Source of the DNA: Companilactobacillus nodensis DSM 19682 = JCM 14932 = NBRC 107160
Lineage (GTDB): Bacteria; Bacillota; Bacilli; Lactobacillales; Lactobacillaceae
Direction: 5' to 3'
Length of the DNA stretch: 38,122 bases
Assembly: GCF_000615905.1 (NCBI RefSeq)
Contig: NZ_BAMN01000022.1
Location: 1-38,122 of the forward strand
Part shown: positions 24,257-31,953 of the stretch, in pieces
Numbering within the stretch: the first letter of the stretch is position 1
Layout: every line of letters begins with the position of its first letter
Position numbers and translations under genes: made by a program
The notes under the pieces: model-generated
What the model saw: the letters and a program-made list of their open reading frames with translations, nothing else
What the model was told of the DNA's origin: nothing
The model's database searches: none

Positions 24257-26962
24257 ATGGAACAAAAAATGTCACAACGAGAAATCAAAAATTTAGATTT
24301 ATCAAAACAAGTAGCAGAAGATGGAATGGTCTTACTGCAAAATGAAAATAAAATATTACCGTTACGTAATAAAAAAATTGCACTTTATGGAAGTGGTTCA
24401 TTCGCAACTGTCAAAGGAGGTACAGGCTCTGGAGATGTGAATCAGCGTCATGTTTCTTCTATTATAAGTGGTCTTAAAGAACATGGTTTTGAAATCACAA
24501 CCGAATCGTGGTTGAGAAGATTTCAACGATATTATGATTCGAAGAAAAATGAATATTATAACAAGTTAGACGGCTCGCTTGCTTCATTGTTAGCTCCCGC
24601 TTTTACCATGGATGATATGGAAGTCAGTGAGTTTGAAGAGGCTCTAACGGGTATCTATGTCATTTCGCGTAGTTCAGGTGAAGGACATGATCGTAAAAAT
24701 GAAAAAGGCGATTACCAATTAACGGATAATGAATTATCTAATATCAAACGTATGAGTGAATATTATCAAAATAGTATTTTGCTCTTAAATGTTGGTGGAA
24801 TAATTGATACTAGTTTTATCGAGAAATGTCCATTGTTAGACAGCATTCTGCTGGTGTCACAACCAGGAATGGATGCTGGGAATGCAATTGCGGAAGTCCT
24901 TGATGGAACAGTTACACCTTCTGGTAAATTAACGGATACTTGGGCCAATGATTATAGTGATTATCCATCGTCCAAATATTTTGGTGAAAATGATCCCCGT
25001 TATAACGATGGTATTTATGTAGGTTATAGGTATTTTGATAGTTTTGAAATTAAACCTAAGTATGAATTCGGATATGGATTGAGTTATACCAAGTTTATGA
25101 TCGATACAGACAAAATCAGTGTCAATGAACATCAAATAACAGTTAAAGTTAATGTTCAAAATATTGGCGAAAAGTTCAGCGGTAAAGAAGTTGTTCAACT
25201 ATATGTATCTAGTCCTAAGTCGAAGATTCCAACCCCGTATCAAACTCTACAAGCATATGATAAGACTAAGAACTTGCGTCCAGATGAGCAGCAGAATCTG
25301 ACTATGAGTATTGGTACAAAGAACTTGGCGGTGTTTGATACTAGAATTGCTGCATGGGTAATGGTACCAGGTATTTATTTGATTAGAGTTGGTAACAGTT
25401 CTCGTAATACTAAAGTCGTTGGTCAGTTCAAGTTAGATAAATTAGTCGTAATTCAACAGTTGGAACATAAATTGACCCCTGCTAATGATCCAACAGAATT
25501 AACTGAAGGAAAGTTTAGTTCTGAACAAGTCGGTGGGGTACCATTTTTCATTTTGAAGGCAGAGAATTTTGACGCCATTGAACCGATAGATTACTCGAAT
25601 CAATCTCAAGTTATTACATATACAACTAACTTAGATCAAGAATTGCCCGGCAAAGGTTATGATGAAAAGCTACAAAAGGTACCAGCCAATTCAAATCTTA
25701 ATTTGTTAGATGTTTATAATCGTAAGATAACATTAGATGAATTTGTCGCTAACATGAGTAATTCTGAATTGATCGATTTGGTTGAAGGTTCACTCAAGCC
25801 CAATGTTGAGGGGAGTATGGTCGGTAATGCTGCTGATTTGGTAGCCGGTGCTGCGGGCCAGACAACTAATAATGATCGACTAGGTATTCCCGCGACAGTT
25901 AATGCCGATGGGCCTGCCGGATTAAGATTAGAGCAGACGTTTGATGATAATGGAAAAACTAAGCATCAATATGCAACAGCTTGGCCCATTGGAACATTGT
26001 TAGCTCAGACTTGGAATCGTGATCTAGTTCAAAGAGTTGGTTTTGCAATCGGAACTGAAATGAAAGAGTTTGGCATAACTATGTGGTTAGCACCAGGAAT
26101 GAATATTCATCGTAATCTATTAGGTGGACGTAACTTTGAATACTTTGCTGAAGATCCAGTGTTATCTGGAACGATTGCTGCAGCTGAGACTAAAGGTGTT
26201 CAGACACATACTGGTATTGGTGTAACGATCAAGCATTTTCTAGGTAATAATCAAGAGACTGCTCGTAATACCGGTAATAGTATTATTGGCGAGCAGGCAC
26301 TTAGAGAAATATATCTGAAGAACTTTGAAATAGTTGTCAAGACAGCTCAACCTATGGCTATCATGTCCTCTTACAATAAGGTCAATGGAACTTTTGCTGG
26401 TGAAAATTATGAGTCACTGACAAATATTTTGAGGGATGAATGGAATTTCAAAGGATTAGTAATGACTGATTGGTTCAGTTTGGCTGATCCGAAGCATAGT
26501 ATGCACTCTGGAAATGATTTGATAATGCCTGGTGGTTCGCAAGATAAGTTATTTGCGGCAGTGGATAACTTGAAACCGAAGTTTGCTAAGAATGGTCATA
26601 TTGCTATTAGGAAATCATTTGATATTGTGGCTTTCAAAGAAACGACTAAAGAATTGTGGAATGACTTTGAACCAGCAGCTGATGGTGAGAACTATATTCG
26701 CGTTAGTCTATCTGGTGAGTTAGACGATGACATGACAAAGATGCTGTATGACGGCTCAGCACAAATAATTAATAATGATACAGTGTTGTTAAAGGGAAAT
26801 TGGAAAGATAATAATGATTTGTATATCGGTGATTTACAGAAATCAGCGATGAATATTTTACGAGTTGTTTTGAAATCAGATCGATTTGCTGAAAAATATG
26901 GATTAAAAGAAATTACTTATAATCGAAATATGGAATTATATGATTATTTCAGTACAAAATAA
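24257..26962 (+). CDS. Circularly permuted GH3 family beta-glucosidase
   Basis: A 901-residue glycoside hydrolase of family 3, cytosolic (no signal), expected to release glucose or another sugar from beta-linked oligosaccharides or aryl glycosides. Domain order is reversed from the common one. The alpha/beta sandwich domain comes first (about 15-240, starting DGMVLLQNENKILPL and carrying SSGEGHDRKNEKG, which resembles the acid/base loop). A fibronectin-III-like domain follows (about 300-385). The TIM-barrel catalytic domain is last (about 535-770, LGIPATVNADGPAGLRL to GLVMTDWF). The nucleophile is Asp738 in MTDW. Permuted GH3 enzymes are known from ruminal bacteria and some lactobacilli. The ATG at 24257 is 9 nt from AAGGAG; a GTG at 24254 is the alternative. 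Confidence 0.9.
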   Translation: MEQKMSQREIKNLDLSKQVAEDGMVLLQNENKILPLRNKKIALYGSGSFATVKGGTGSGDVNQRHVSSIISGLKEHGFEITTESWLRRFQRYYDSKKNEYYNKLDGSLASLLAPAFTMDDMEVSEFEEALTGIYVISRSSGEGHDRKNEKGDYQLTDNELSNIKRMSEYYQNSILLLNVGGIIDTSFIEKCPLLDSILLVSQPGMDAGNAIAEVLDGTVTPSGKLTDTWANDYSDYPSSKYFGENDPRYNDGIYVGYRYFDSFEIKPKYEFGYGLSYTKFMIDTDKISVNEHQITVKVNVQNIGEKFSGKEVVQLYVSSPKSKIPTPYQTLQAYDKTKNLRPDEQQNLTMSIGTKNLAVFDTRIAAWVMVPGIYLIRVGNSSRNTKVVGQFKLDKLVVIQQLEHKLTPANDPTELTEGKFSSEQVGGVPFFILKAENFDAIEPIDYSNQSQVITYTTNLDQELPGKGYDEKLQKVPANSNLNLLDVYNRKITLDEFVANMSNSELIDLVEGSLKPNVEGSMVGNAADLVAGAAGQTTNNDRLGIPATVNADGPAGLRLEQTFDDNGKTKHQYATAWPIGTLLAQTWNRDLVQRVGFAIGTEMKEFGITMWLAPGMNIHRNLLGGRNFEYFAEDPVLSGTIAAAETKGVQTHTGIGVTIKHFLGNNQETARNTGNSIIGEQALREIYLKNFEIVVKTAQPMAIMSSYNKVNGTFAGENYESLTNILRDEWNFKGLVMTDWFSLADPKHSMHSGNDLIMPGGSQDKLFAAVDNLKPKFAKNGHIAIRKSFDIVAFKETTKELWNDFEPAADGENYIRVSLSGELDDDMTKMLYDGSAQIINNDTVLLKGNWKDNNDLYIGDLQKSAMNILRVVLKSDRFAEKYGLKEITYNRNMELYDYFSTK

Positions 26963-26999
26963 AAAATGGGATTACGACATAAAATCGTAATCCCATTTT
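26963..26999. terminator. Bidirectional intrinsic terminator
   Basis: A perfect 15-bp stem AAAATGGGATTACGA / TCGTAATCCCATTTT (ending 26999) with a 7-nt loop separates the converging GH3 and FMN reductase genes. Confidence 0.93.
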
Positions 27000-27001
27000 G
27001 A

Positions 27002-27550
27002 TTAATATCTGTTTAATAGTTCTACATATGCATCAATGATGCTTTGTAAGAACCCAACTGAATTTTCTGATACTTTCCCATTTTCATCAAGCATATTTGT
27101 AACATTACCAATATATGCTTCGGGTTGTTGAAGTGTTGGCATGTTTAAGAATACTAGTGATTGACGCAAGTGGTGGTTTGCACCGAAACCACTGATTGCA
27201 CCAGGTGATACTGAGACGATTGCAGCTGGCTTCTTGTCCCAAATACTTTCACCATATGGACGAGAACCAACATCAATAGCATTCTTCAATCCACCGGGTA
27301 CTGAACGGTTGTATTCAGGTGTTACGAAGAGTACACCGCTAACTTCTTTCATTGTATCTCTGAACTTTGTCCAGGCGGCGGGAACATTTCCTGGTGTATC
27401 AAGATCCTCACTATATAGTGGCAAGTCTCCGATTTCTACAAATTCTGGTTCGTATTCACTTGGAAACATTCCTACTAAGTTGTTAGCAACTTGACGTGAG
27501 TATGATCCTTTACGCAAGCTACCGACGATTACGGCAATTTTTTTTGACAT
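27002..27550 (-). CDS. NADPH-dependent FMN reductase family flavoprotein
   Basis: A 182-residue flavodoxin-like reductase. The phosphate-binding loop GSLRKGSYSRQ is near the N-terminus, and the family signatures VTPEYNRSVPGGLKNAIDVG and SVSPGAISGFG follow. Such enzymes reduce quinones, azo dyes or flavins with NADPH. The start at 27550 follows GGAGG by about 8 nt; the in-frame extension to 27589 lacks a site. A dyad about 110 nt upstream, close to a Rex site in sequence but one base shorter, could make it redox-responsive. Confidence 0.9.
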   Translation of the reverse strand: MSKKIAVIVGSLRKGSYSRQVANNLVGMFPSEYEPEFVEIGDLPLYSEDLDTPGNVPAAWTKFRDTMKEVSGVLFVTPEYNRSVPGGLKNAIDVGSRPYGESIWDKKPAAIVSVSPGAISGFGANHHLRQSLVFLNMPTLQQPEAYIGNVTNMLDENGKVSENSVGFLQSIIDAYVELLNRY

Positions 27551-27657
27551 ATAACATTCCTCCAATTCCTTATATATCCAAATTATCATGTTGCGCTGTT
27601 TTCGACAAATAATTGTTCTCGGAGAGGGCGATATTTTTTCCGATGAGGCAAGAATTG

Positions 27658-27680
27658 ATATTGTGATAAATTCACAATAT
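27658..27680. promoter_or_regulatory. Rex-like inverted repeat
   Basis: ATATTGTGA (27658-27666) and TCACAATAT (27672-27680) form a perfect 9-bp inverted repeat with spacer TAAAT. The inner TTGTGA...TCACAA matches Rex half-sites, but the full site is 17 bp instead of the usual 18. It lies between the FMN reductase and the divergent 3D-domain gene. Confidence 0.5.
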
Positions 27681-27738
27681 AAAATTAAAACGATAAATAG
27701 TCATATAATTCAAAATTAAAGTAGATAATATGAACTAC

Positions 27739-27755
27739 ATTACAAAGATGTTACA
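27739..27755 (-). promoter_or_regulatory. WalR (YycF) box
   Basis: On the minus strand TGTAAC-ATCTT-TGTAAT fits the WalR consensus TGTWAH-N5-TGTWAH at every defined position. It lies about 100 nt upstream of a secreted 3D-domain protein, a type of cell-wall gene that WalRK normally controls. Confidence 0.75.
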
Positions 27756-27856
27756 AAAAAAGCCTCAAACAGAATTTTTTTATTCTTAGCGTAATACAAT
27801 TGAAACAATTATCTTGTATAGTTCTCTCTTGTGATTAAGAAAACCGGGGGGATTAG

Positions 27857-28555
27857 TTGATAAAGCAATTTAAATTAGACGCATTATTTTTTATGGGGTT
27901 AATCTTAGTTGGATTCATGGGCTATACAGCTACTGTTCAAGCCGATGCACAAAACAATGATCCATCAACAAGTAATGCTGGAGACTTTGTAAACCTATCA
28001 AACTTGTCAGATTCATCAAAGGATAAGCAAGATAATTTTAATAGAAAGGTCTCACTACCAGGGAGCAAAGAATTTATTCCTGGAATTGAAAATAGCGAAA
28101 GAGACTATGAAATGGGAGAAGTTGCAGCAGCGAAACAAGCACAACCGGAAGTAGACGCTGTGGCTTTAGAGAACGAAGCAATTAAGGCTGAGCAAGAACA
28201 AGCTTCAGCACAAGTTCAACAGCAAGCACAAACACAGGCTGCAGCAACAACCGTAGCCACAACGCAAGCTGCTCAACAATCAACAGCGAGAACTGTTGGT
28301 ACATTTAAGATTAGTTTTTATGATCCAGCAGTATTAGGATCAAACATGGGTTACAGTGGTGTCGCTACAAATCTAGGCGTTATCCCACGTGGATCACGCT
28401 TGAAAATTACAACCGCACAAGGTGATGTTTGGTACAGAACAGTCAATGATACGGGAACATTTGCATATGACAATCCATATCAGATCGACGTCGCAATGCC
28501 AAATAGCATGATTCCTTCTTATGGAATTACTAGTGCAACTGTAGAAATTGTGTAG
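27857..28555 (+). CDS. Secreted 3D-domain cell-wall protein
   Basis: A 232-residue exported protein. The signal peptide (about 1-31) ends ATVQADA. The middle region (about 32-150) is polar, becoming Ala/Gln-rich and probably helical. The C-terminal 3D domain begins TFKISFYDPAVLGSNMGYSG and contains FYDP, VNDTG and IDVAMP aspartates. The 3D domain is nearly identical to that of the LysM-3D protein at about 8 kb, but here the LysM is replaced by the Ala/Gln region. The TTG start at 27857 is supported by GGGGGG about 6 nt upstream. An upstream WalR box points to control by the WalRK cell-wall system. Confidence 0.87.
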   Translation: MIKQFKLDALFFMGLILVGFMGYTATVQADAQNNDPSTSNAGDFVNLSNLSDSSKDKQDNFNRKVSLPGSKEFIPGIENSERDYEMGEVAAAKQAQPEVDAVALENEAIKAEQEQASAQVQQQAQTQAAATTVATTQAAQQSTARTVGTFKISFYDPAVLGSNMGYSGVATNLGVIPRGSRLKITTAQGDVWYRTVNDTGTFAYDNPYQIDVAMPNSMIPSYGITSATVEIV

Positions 28556-28573
28556 AGAGTGTTTAGAGCGTGT

Positions 28574-28671
28574 CAAAAGACGGTAACAACTGAGCATTAC
28601 CTAGGATAACGAAGGTGCCAACGTAGTTGGCGCATTTGTTATCCGTAGTAAGCGGAGGTTGTTGTCTTTTG
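28574..28671. repeat. Structured noncoding repeat-like element
   Basis: CAAAAGAC (28574-28581) pairs with GTCTTTTG (28664-28671), and AACAAC just inside pairs with GTTGTT after a 3-nt bulge. An inner hairpin ATAAC-GTGCCAAC / GTTGGCGC-GTTAT (28606-28642) closes on GTA. The layered stem in an intergenic region resembles a dispersed palindromic repeat or a small RNA; no known family is recognised. Confidence 0.55.
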
Positions 28672-28729
28672 TAAACGCGTTTCGGCTACAAAGCTAAAGA
28701 ACACAACAACAATTCACAGTTAATAAAAA

Positions 28730-28750
28730 AACAAGTCTTGGGGACTTGTT
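28730..28750. terminator. Small hairpin, possible terminator
   Basis: AACAAGTC / GACTTGTT (28730-28737 with 28743-28750) forms an 8-bp stem. It is preceded by a run of A and has only a weak T run after it, so on the minus strand it could act as a terminator. Confidence 0.4.
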
Positions 28751-28756
28751 AAAATC

Positions 28757-28798
28757 AAAAAAGAGACGACTGCATAGCTATGTGCGGTCGTCTTTTTT
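28757..28798. terminator. Bidirectional intrinsic terminator overlapping a stop codon
   Basis: AGACGACTGCATAG pairs with CTATGTGCGGTCGTCT, one mismatch and G-U pairs allowed, with A run left and T run right. It includes the last codons and stop of the gene on the minus strand. Confidence 0.85.
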
Positions 28799-29149
28799 AT
28801 CCATTTTTACAAAAATAATATTATCGCCACTGATGTAAGTCAGATATTTACCGTCCAGCTTAATATTCTTTTTAGCATGAACATTGTATTTGCCATCAAA
28901 GAATCTGATCAATGCTGAATGTGTAGTGTAGGCATTAGGTAAGTTTTCAATCAAATCGTCGTTTATCTCGTCACTGTTTATCACGTAGAAGTAAAGTTTA
29001 GGCGCAACTGATTGCGTTGGAATATGAACGTGAACCTCGTTAACTGTATTATCTAGTGTGAGATACGTTGAATCGTTTTTAATAGATGAAATACTTTTAA
29101 AAATCTTCTCTGATCCGTCAGGATATTTGACGTCAATGAATTTTGCCAT
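28778..29149 (-). CDS. Small cytosolic protein of unknown function
   Basis: A 123-residue soluble protein starting MAKFIDVKYPDGSEKIFKSI, with alternating hydrophobic residues suggesting a beta-rich fold and a Lys/Asp-rich tail. I do not recognise the family. The start at 29149 is 7 nt after a weak GAAGTGA site; the in-frame ATG at 29158 is closer to that site. The gene's end lies inside the terminator hairpin. It is flanked by a structured repeat on one side and a divergent alcohol dehydrogenase family gene on the other. Confidence 0.65.
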   Translation of the reverse strand: MAKFIDVKYPDGSEKIFKSISSIKNDSTYLTLDNTVNEVHVHIPTQSVAPKLYFYVINSDEINDDLIENLPNAYTTHSALIRFFDGKYNVHAKKNIKLDGKYLTYISGDNIIFVKMDKKDDRT

Positions 29150-29290
29150 TTGAATCACTTCGATTTTTTACCTGAATCATAATATCAAATTTGTTGGAAT
29201 TGAAGAAAAGTGTACTGGTAAATAGGGTTTAATACATAATGTAAAACTATTATTAAAAATGATGTAAAATAAGTGTCACGAGGTGATCAT

Positions 29291-30286
29291 ATGAAAACAT
29301 ATGGTATGACAAATAGTGAATTGAGTAGTTTAAAAGAATTTGAAAAAGAAACTCCAGTACCAACTGGAACAGATCTTCTAGTAAAGATCGAAGGGCTATC
29401 GATCAATCCGGTCGACATTGCGACTAGAAAGAGCTTCGGTGGTAATGATGTGCAGCCACTTATTTTGGGGTTCGATGGTTATGGTACAGTTACCGCAACT
29501 GGTGACCAAGTGAACAATTTCAAAGCTGGCGACAAAGTATTTTTTGCCGGGGACCATACACGTGATGGAAGTTATCAAGAATATGAATTGGTCGATGAGC
29601 GTATCGTTGCCTTGGCACCTACAAAAACATCGATTGAAGAAAGTGTTGCGATGCCACTGGTTACACTGACTGCGAGTGAATTATTATACGAAAAATTACA
29701 TGTTGATCCAAAAGAAGATAATAGTGATAAAACAATCCTGATTATCAATGGTGCCGGTGGTGTAGGTTCAATCGCTATTCAACTGGCACATTTGGCAGGA
29801 CTACGTGTTATTGCGACCGCATCAACGGATGAAAAAGTTAAGTGGGTCAAGGATCTTGGTGCTGATCTAGTCGTCAACCACCATGATGACTTAATTAAGC
29901 AAGTTCATGATTTGGGAATTAATACCGTCGATTATATTTTGGGATTAAGTGATAATGATCCACATTGGAATGAGATTGTTGAATTGATCAAACCATTTGG
30001 TATTTTTGCCACAATTACTAATTTGCGTGATTCACAGATTGGGGACTTGAAGCAAAAGTCAGCGGATTTTGCTTGGGAGTGGATGTTCACGAAGGCCTTT
30101 TATAATCTTGATTCAATGTCGACACAAGGTGATTACTTGGAGCAGCTAGCGACTGGACTTGATGGTGGAATGATCAAATCAACCACCACCAAAGTATTAC
30201 ATGGATTGAATGTTGAAACTTTGACTAAGGCAACTGAATTAGTTGAAGCTGGTCATATGATGGGTAAAGTTGTTGTTATAAAATAA
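29291..30286 (+). CDS. Zinc-type alcohol dehydrogenase family / quinone oxidoreductase-like MDR protein
   Basis: A 331-residue medium-chain dehydrogenase/reductase. The N-terminal GroES-like domain has LSINPVDIATRK and GFDGYGTV, and the nucleotide-binding fold has INGAGGVGSIAIQLA (about 152-166). There are no cysteine ligands for a catalytic or structural zinc, so despite the family name it is probably a zinc-free NADPH:quinone or enone reductase. The ATG at 29291 follows GAGGTGAT; an upstream TTG at 29273 lacks a site. It is monocistronic, with its own terminator. Confidence 0.88.
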   Translation: MKTYGMTNSELSSLKEFEKETPVPTGTDLLVKIEGLSINPVDIATRKSFGGNDVQPLILGFDGYGTVTATGDQVNNFKAGDKVFFAGDHTRDGSYQEYELVDERIVALAPTKTSIEESVAMPLVTLTASELLYEKLHVDPKEDNSDKTILIINGAGGVGSIAIQLAHLAGLRVIATASTDEKVKWVKDLGADLVVNHHDDLIKQVHDLGINTVDYILGLSDNDPHWNEIVELIKPFGIFATITNLRDSQIGDLKQKSADFAWEWMFTKAFYNLDSMSTQGDYLEQLATGLDGGMIKSTTTKVLHGLNVETLTKATELVEAGHMMGKVVVIK

Positions 30287-30314
30287 AAAAGCTGGGAAAA
30301 ATCCCAGCTTTTTT
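30285..30314. terminator. Bidirectional intrinsic terminator
   Basis: AAAAAAGCTGGG and CCCAGCTTTTTT form a perfect stem with a short A-rich loop. It separates the converging dehydrogenase and HAD genes and overlaps the dehydrogenase stop codon. Confidence 0.92.
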
Positions 30315-30320
30315 GAAAGT

Positions 30321-31100
30321 TTAAATTAAATTATAATGTTTGAGTCCATTGACGATACCGTGATCAGTATTAGCGGTCGTTACGAATTCGGCAGCTTCTT
30401 TGACACTGTCAATTCCGTTACCCATTGCAACACTGTGCTTGACTTCCTTGATCATTGGCAGGTCATTGGGGCCATCGCCGAATGCATAGACAGGCTTGTC
30501 CTCGAGCTCTAGTCCGCTCAATAGATGTTTGATACCGTTCATTTTTGAAACACCTTTAGCAATCGTATCAATGGCATAAGGACCAGTCTTGTAGAAGGTT
30601 AATTCGTCACCAAAAATTTTTGAATAACGTTCGGGACCGTCAGGCGTAACAACTAAGATCATTGGCAGTTCTTCTTTTTCATAGAACTTAGGATCAACGC
30701 CGGGAACGGGGATTTTGACTGACTTATAAAAATCGTTCACAAATTTTGTGCTCTTGATTGTGTACGTTTTGTCAAGTGAGTGCATTGTGATAATATCATT
30801 GTATTGTTTGGCTTCTTCGATGACCTTCGCAACGGTCTCTGGTGAGATATTTTTCTTGTAAATAGTTGTGCCAGCTGATTGGACATAGGCTCCATTGAAT
30901 GAAACATAAGTATCGATGCCAGTTGGACCAGTTACGTCGACTAATTCGCTTGGTGCGCGGCCAGTACTGATGGCAGGCAGGTAGCCATTATCACGTAACT
31001 TGTGGATAGCAGTAGCTACATCAGGATCGATTTTGGAATGTTCGTTCATCAATGTACCATCAAGGTCGAAGAAGACAGTACCTTTATAATCTTTATTCAA
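30321..31100 (-). CDS. Cof-type HAD superfamily phosphatase
   Basis: A 259-residue hydrolase of the HAD-IIB (Cof) subfamily, acting on sugar phosphates or similar small phosphoesters. Motif I is FFDLDGTL with nucleophile Asp12 and Asp14, motif II is AISTGR, and motif IV is FGDGPNDLPMI near the C-terminus. The Cof cap lies in between. The likely start is TTG at 31100, preceded by TTGGTGAT; no ATG lies nearby in frame. It is divergent from the two-component system, with about 100 nt between. Confidence 0.9.
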   Translation of the reverse strand: MNKDYKGTVFFDLDGTLMNEHSKIDPDVATAIHKLRDNGYLPAISTGRAPSELVDVTGPTGIDTYVSFNGAYVQSAGTTIYKKNISPETVAKVIEEAKQYNDIITMHSLDKTYTIKSTKFVNDFYKSVKIPVPGVDPKFYEKEELPMILVVTPDGPERYSKIFGDELTFYKTGPYAIDTIAKGVSKMNGIKHLLSGLELEDKPVYAFGDGPNDLPMIKEVKHSVAMGNGIDSVKEAAEFVTTANTDHGIVNGLKHYNLI

Positions 31101-31202
31101 AAAATCACCAACTTAATTCATATTTTTATACTAATATATATAGTAGCAAGTTTTAATGAATTGTTATAGTCTTAAATCGAAAGTAGATGGAGTGAATTAT
31201 AC

Positions 31203-31951
31203 ATGAAAATTTTAATGATTGAAGATAATAAATCTGTATCAGAAATGATGAGTATGTTTTTCCAAAAAGAAAATTGGGATGCTCACTTCGCATATGACGG
31301 TAATGAAGCCGTCGATATGTTCAATGAAGCACCTGACGATTGGGATATGATCACACTCGACTTGAACTTACCTGGCAAGGACGGATGGAGGTCGCCAAAG
31401 AAATCAGAAAGGTTTCAAAGACGGTTCCTATCATCATGCTAACGGCTCGTGATACCGAAAGTGATCAAGTTCTAGGACTGGAATTCGGTGCTGATGACTA
31501 TGTTACTAAGCCATTTAGTCCTATCACATTGATTGCCAGGATGAAGGCCATTCATCGTCGTAATGAAAATGTGGCTGAAGAAGCATCCAAGGGTAGTGCT
31601 AATGTTGAATCTGATACAACCGCCGACAATGACGGATTCGATGTAAATACTGGCTACTTCAAGTTGAATTCAAACACACGTGAAGCCTTCTTAGGTGATA
31701 AGGAAATTCCTGATTTGACACCTAAGGAATTCGATCTCTTGAAAACTTTGGCAAGCAAGCCTAAACAAGTCTTCTCACGTGAACAACTATTGGAGCAAGT
31801 ATGGGACTATGACTATTTCGGGGAAGAAAGAACCGTCGATGCTCATATCAAAAAGTTACGTCAAAAGATTGAAAAAGTTGGACCACAAGTTATTGAGACT
31901 GTTTGGGGAGTGGGCTACAAGTTTGATGATTCTGGACGTAAGGTAGATTAA
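31203..31951 (+). pseudogene. OmpR-family response regulator, interrupted by one frameshift
   Basis: Two overlapping frames (31203-31442 and 31340-31951) together encode one OmpR/PhoB-type regulator of about 249 residues. The receiver has EDN near the N-terminus, the phospho-acceptor Asp in MITLDLNLPGKDG, then IIMLTARD and the Lys of YVTKPFS. The winged-helix output domain has DLTPKEFDLLKTLA and the ending ETVWGVGYKFDD. At 31381-31387 the DNA reads ACGGATG where ACGGAATG would restore GKDG-MEVAKEIR, so one A is missing. Everything after is conserved and in frame with the adjacent kinase gene, which starts 2 nt after its stop. An intact regulator is likely in the living strain, and a sequencing error must be excluded. 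Confidence 0.88.
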
Positions 31952-31953
31952 TT

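Noticed and set aside
31340-31951. A stand-alone response regulator starting at 31340
   Set aside because: It would lack the first half of the receiver domain, which is present in the adjoining frame; a one-base loss explains both.
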